A DNA stretch of 64,000 bases, from the NCBI RefSeq assembly GCF_964199755.1, contig NC_133901.1:8719016-8783015 (forward strand), given 5' to 3'. The position numbers and the translations under genes were made by a program. This stretch comes from Larus michahellis. Lineage: Eukaryota > Chordata > Aves > Charadriiformes > Laridae. This document shows, piece after piece, positions 60,851 to 64,000 of the stretch. Each line of letters starts with the position of its first letter. Within the stretch, counting starts at the first letter, position 1. Under the pieces are notes generated by a model. That model worked only from the letters and a program-made list of their open reading frames with translations, was not told the origin of the DNA and did not search any database.

Positions 60851-63800
60851 TAAAAAGAATTACTGTATTTTTTCCGGTAGGTGGCAGTAAAATAAAGCGA
60901 CCGTGTTGTGCTGCCTCCCCTTTCCCAGCGGCTGGAAAACAGGCGTTTGCCTGAGCGGGAGCCTTTGGAGGAGCAGCCGCACCTCAGTGGGAAGCATCAA
61001 CGGCCTACGCGAAAAGCAGCCATGAGTAGCAGTTCCAGGAAAAATATAGCAGCGAGGGAAAACTGAGGCCGGAACGGAGGAAGGCTATGTGACCGCAGTC
61101 GCTGCTCTGGCTGCGGGTGGCTGTCGCAGCCGTGTGTGGCTCGGGATTGCCTTTCACTCCGCACCAGCTAAGCACTCACAAAGCATATCCGATTTCTGAG
61201 GCTTTACGGTAGTTACCTTCTGGCCAGCAGCTCATTCTGTGTTGCTTAACTGTACCGGCTTTGGGGGTGAGACTGGTTAGGATTACTGGTTAAACAGAAA
61301 GGGAAAAAAGAGGTCTTTGTCGTGTTGGCGGGAAGAAACAGCCCCGCGGGCGGCTGTAAAGGAGGAAACCCTCAGTAAACCCTGTCGCTGGGCATGGTCG
61401 TCAAAGGAAGGTTTCAGTAAAAGAATGGAGCAAATACATGGGGAGGTTTCCTGAAGAGCAGAGTGGTTATGAACATGTAGGAGTGCGTATAAGAACCGTG
61501 GTTAAATATAAACTTAGGGCTGAAGGAGGGCAGTTTAAAAGAACCGGAGGTTTAGGAATGTCACCTTCATTCTTCTTAAAATGGGAGAATTGTGGAGAAA
61601 AGTTTATGTGTTTGGAAAAATTCTCCTGATCTAGATGGCAAAGTTTCTCAGAGCTGTGAGCCTGGGGGTTTTTTCCTTTCTTGCATCTCCTGCTGAGGAG
61701 CAGGTGAAGGCTCTTTCCTCCTCACATCTCTTTCAATATCCCAAGTTTTAGGGGAAAGATAGAAAATGTGCCCTGGATAACCAGGTGGGATTAGAGAGCA
61801 TCGGAGTATTTATATGGCAGTCATGAAAGTAGATCCTTCGTCCCACCAAGATCCATCATGCTGCAGAAGCAGCTCTGCTGGTATTTGGCCCAAAGTGGAA
61901 AACCGACATAAAAGATGAATGAACTGAGCCTGCAATATTTTTGAAAAATATCTGTAATCGGGTGAGCATTGATTTTGCTGTCTGCTGATGTAGACTTCTC
62001 TTTAGATCCGAGCAAGTGGTGATATTGCAGCCTTAAGATGCACTCCGAGTTTGAGCAGTTGTTACAGTGAAAACGTTTATACTGACTGACTGGTGGGCAG
62101 GGAAGCCTGCCAGAAAAAGGGTTACCCATTGATTATCCAGGTGAAGTCTGTGAACTGTTTGTACATTTCTGATGAAAGATTAGCAAATAAAACAAACCAG
62201 GCGGTAGTCATGGAAGTGAACTCTGCTGCTTTGGGGCTTTTCATAACAAAATCTTGTGCCAGTTACGATGTTATCAAAGAACTTTTTTATTGCTCAGAGA
62301 CAGAATTCAAGCTTTGTTTCAAACCCCACACAAAAATATTACAATCTAGTAATATCACCTGCACTGTAGTTAGTCTTTCAATCCACAGATTTTAAAGCTC
62401 TTTAGAACTCCTCTGAAGCTAGAGTGTATTCGTAGTAGAAATGCAATAAGCAGTAGCTTTACCATAGAGATTAGGTCATATACAGTGCTTATTTATTAAC
62501 TGCTTGTCGTTATATTTTGATTAATAGATAGATGCCCTGGATCAATTTGGTTTTGCTATTACAGCAGTTCATTAATATCTATGACGTGGTATGCTAGAAT
62601 GTTCACTTACTACCTGCTGCAAACCAGCAAGGTGAATTTTCTGTAACATAGTTAGCACCTCGAATACAAAATCCTTCAAATTCTTATTCTCCTGGAGCTT
62701 TATCTTCTCAGAATGTTTGCTTTGGTTTGGTTAAATTGTTTAGTCTTCTACCAAAACCTAACTAGGTATTTTTTTACAGAATCTATTTACAGTTTCTGAA
62801 TACTTATACAAAACAGACTACAAGTTCAGTTAGCACCATGGAGCCTTTGTATGAATTCAGCCTTGTAAAAAGAAACCCCTTCTGCAAAATGATGAAACAG
62901 AAATGTGGAGCTTTCCAACAGCTGTTCAGAGTACATCAGATCATCTACAGTTTGCTATTTAATTTTATGCGGACTCTGACTCCAAAAGATGAAATTTCTT
63001 TCCAAGTCAGAGCAGATCCGGAGCTGGATTACTGTGCAGATAACTAAGCAATACGAGTTCTAGTTATCGTTAATTTTTTGGCTGCTAGTGGGAAGATGGG
63101 CCCAGTTAGAAGTGAGCTCATTATGAGAGGCTCGCTAACACGATAAAGTCAGTACTCTATTTGCACAGAGTGATATCTCTAATTGCTCAGGCCTTCTTAT
63201 GGTTTGTGTCTGCTTGAGTTAGATTTCTTTTGTGTAGATAAAAAGACTTCTGTAAGAAATCACCTCGGTGCTACAGCACTGTCAGTCTGGAGGGCATCTC
63301 CAATGAGATTAATGATGTCTGCCTTAATATAAGAAAACTTTGCATAAATGAGATTATGGTTTCTGCTGAAACCTGCCAACTCTTATTCATTTGCAGTAAA
63401 TATTATCTTTAATTAAAAGTTTTAAGGTATCTTGTTCCTGAACTAATGAGATCTACAGTGATTTCCCTTAGGAATTAATTTACCTTCTTAATTCTTACTC
63501 AATTTGGTGATATGACTATTTAAATCTGATTCGGACTTCAGAGCTTTGTTGAACATATTCATCTAGAACAAAAGGTCATTTTGCCATATTGATGTTTTGT
63601 TGGTATTTATAATTCTCTGTTCTCTCTCGATTCCGCAGATAAGTGTTTAGGTTCCTGTCCCAAACATTTTCTACTAATACTTCTTCATGCTGAGTGGCTC
63701 TTTTTCACAGCTATTGCACTTTGGCTCATGTTTTCTGTTCCATCCAGAGTACAAATCAATTATAGTGGCATTGAAAAAAGATCCCGATTGTGATCAACTT

Positions 63801-64000
63801 ATTTAGAATAGCACATCTATGTAAAATATACGGAAAACATTTAGTGCAATTGCTGAGAAATACAGAAATATTTCTGCCTTTATATCTGGGTAGTCATCAG
63901 CGATAGTTTCTCTACAAGGATTATTTTTAACCAGTAGGGATGCTTAACACTTGGAGGTGAAAATTGCATTCCTGCATACATGTTTAAATAGGCAAAGTGC
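60851..64000. other. Right flank, no gene seen
   Basis: A GC-rich shoulder of the MLF1 island to about 61.4 kb, then AT-rich DNA. In mammals RSRC1 lies next beyond MLF1; no RS-rich exon is visible here. Short open frames at 62093-62395 and 62838-63047 lack any recognisable family. Confidence 0.5.

Noticed and set aside
60124-60954. 276-codon + strand frame opposite MLF1 exon 1
   Set aside because: It is CpG-island composition plus a tandem repeat; the product is Pro/Arg/Gly-rich without domains.
62093-63047. Two short + strand frames in the right flank, considered as RSRC1 exons
   Set aside because: Neither has the Arg/Ser-rich text of RSRC1, and RSRC1 would be expected on the other strand.

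Overview
The window is nuclear DNA of a vertebrate, very probably a bird. It holds four split genes with GT-AG introns, each starting in its own CpG-rich promoter, and several CR1 LINE fragments with the (ATTCTRTG)n 3' end typical of avian genomes. The gene set and order (RARRES1, LXN, GFM1, MLF1) match the block on human 3q25, in reverse orientation. I infer a bird from the CR1 content and compact introns; the species cannot be named from the sequence alone.

Layout from left to right: (1) 1-3.57 kb, intergenic, with one old CR1-like scrap. (2) 3.57-3.96 kb, a degenerate C-rich minisatellite leading into the RARRES1 CpG island. (3) 4,153-14,362 (+), RARRES1, six coding exons, 271 aa. (4) 14.4-18.25 kb, a tail-to-tail gap between RARRES1 and GFM1. 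(5) 18,257-42,404 (-), GFM1, mitochondrial elongation factor G1, eighteen coding exons, 744 aa, complete. (6) 22,617-28,980 (+), LXN (latexin), six coding exons, 220 aa, lying wholly inside GFM1 intron 13 on the opposite strand. (7) 42.4-45.76 kb, the gap between the GFM1 promoter and the MLF1 3' end, with a CR1 copy. (8) 45,762-60,406 (-), MLF1, seven constitutive coding exons (273 aa) plus a probable 45-nt cassette exon. (9) 60.4-64 kb, the MLF1 CpG island followed by DNA in which I see no gene.

For all four genes I placed every coding exon by hand. The splice phases close without any frameshift or internal stop, so all four look intact. RARRES1 and LXN are paralogues: their four internal coding exons have identical lengths (63, 175, 137, 63 nt) and identical phases, which points to a tandem duplication. 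GFM1 works in mitochondrial translation, and its promoter has NRF-1-like and ETS-like motifs. MLF1 has a near-perfect RFX X-box 157 bp upstream of its ATG, in keeping with cilia-linked expression.

No wholly new system was found. The points most worth following are the nested LXN/GFM1 arrangement with LXN poly(A) signal about 35 bp from a GFM1 splice donor, a CR1 insertion whose 3' end lies nine bases inside the GFM1 exon 2 donor, the MLF1 X-box, the MLF1 cassette exon and NAGNAG acceptor, and several palindromes and minisatellites in introns and promoters.
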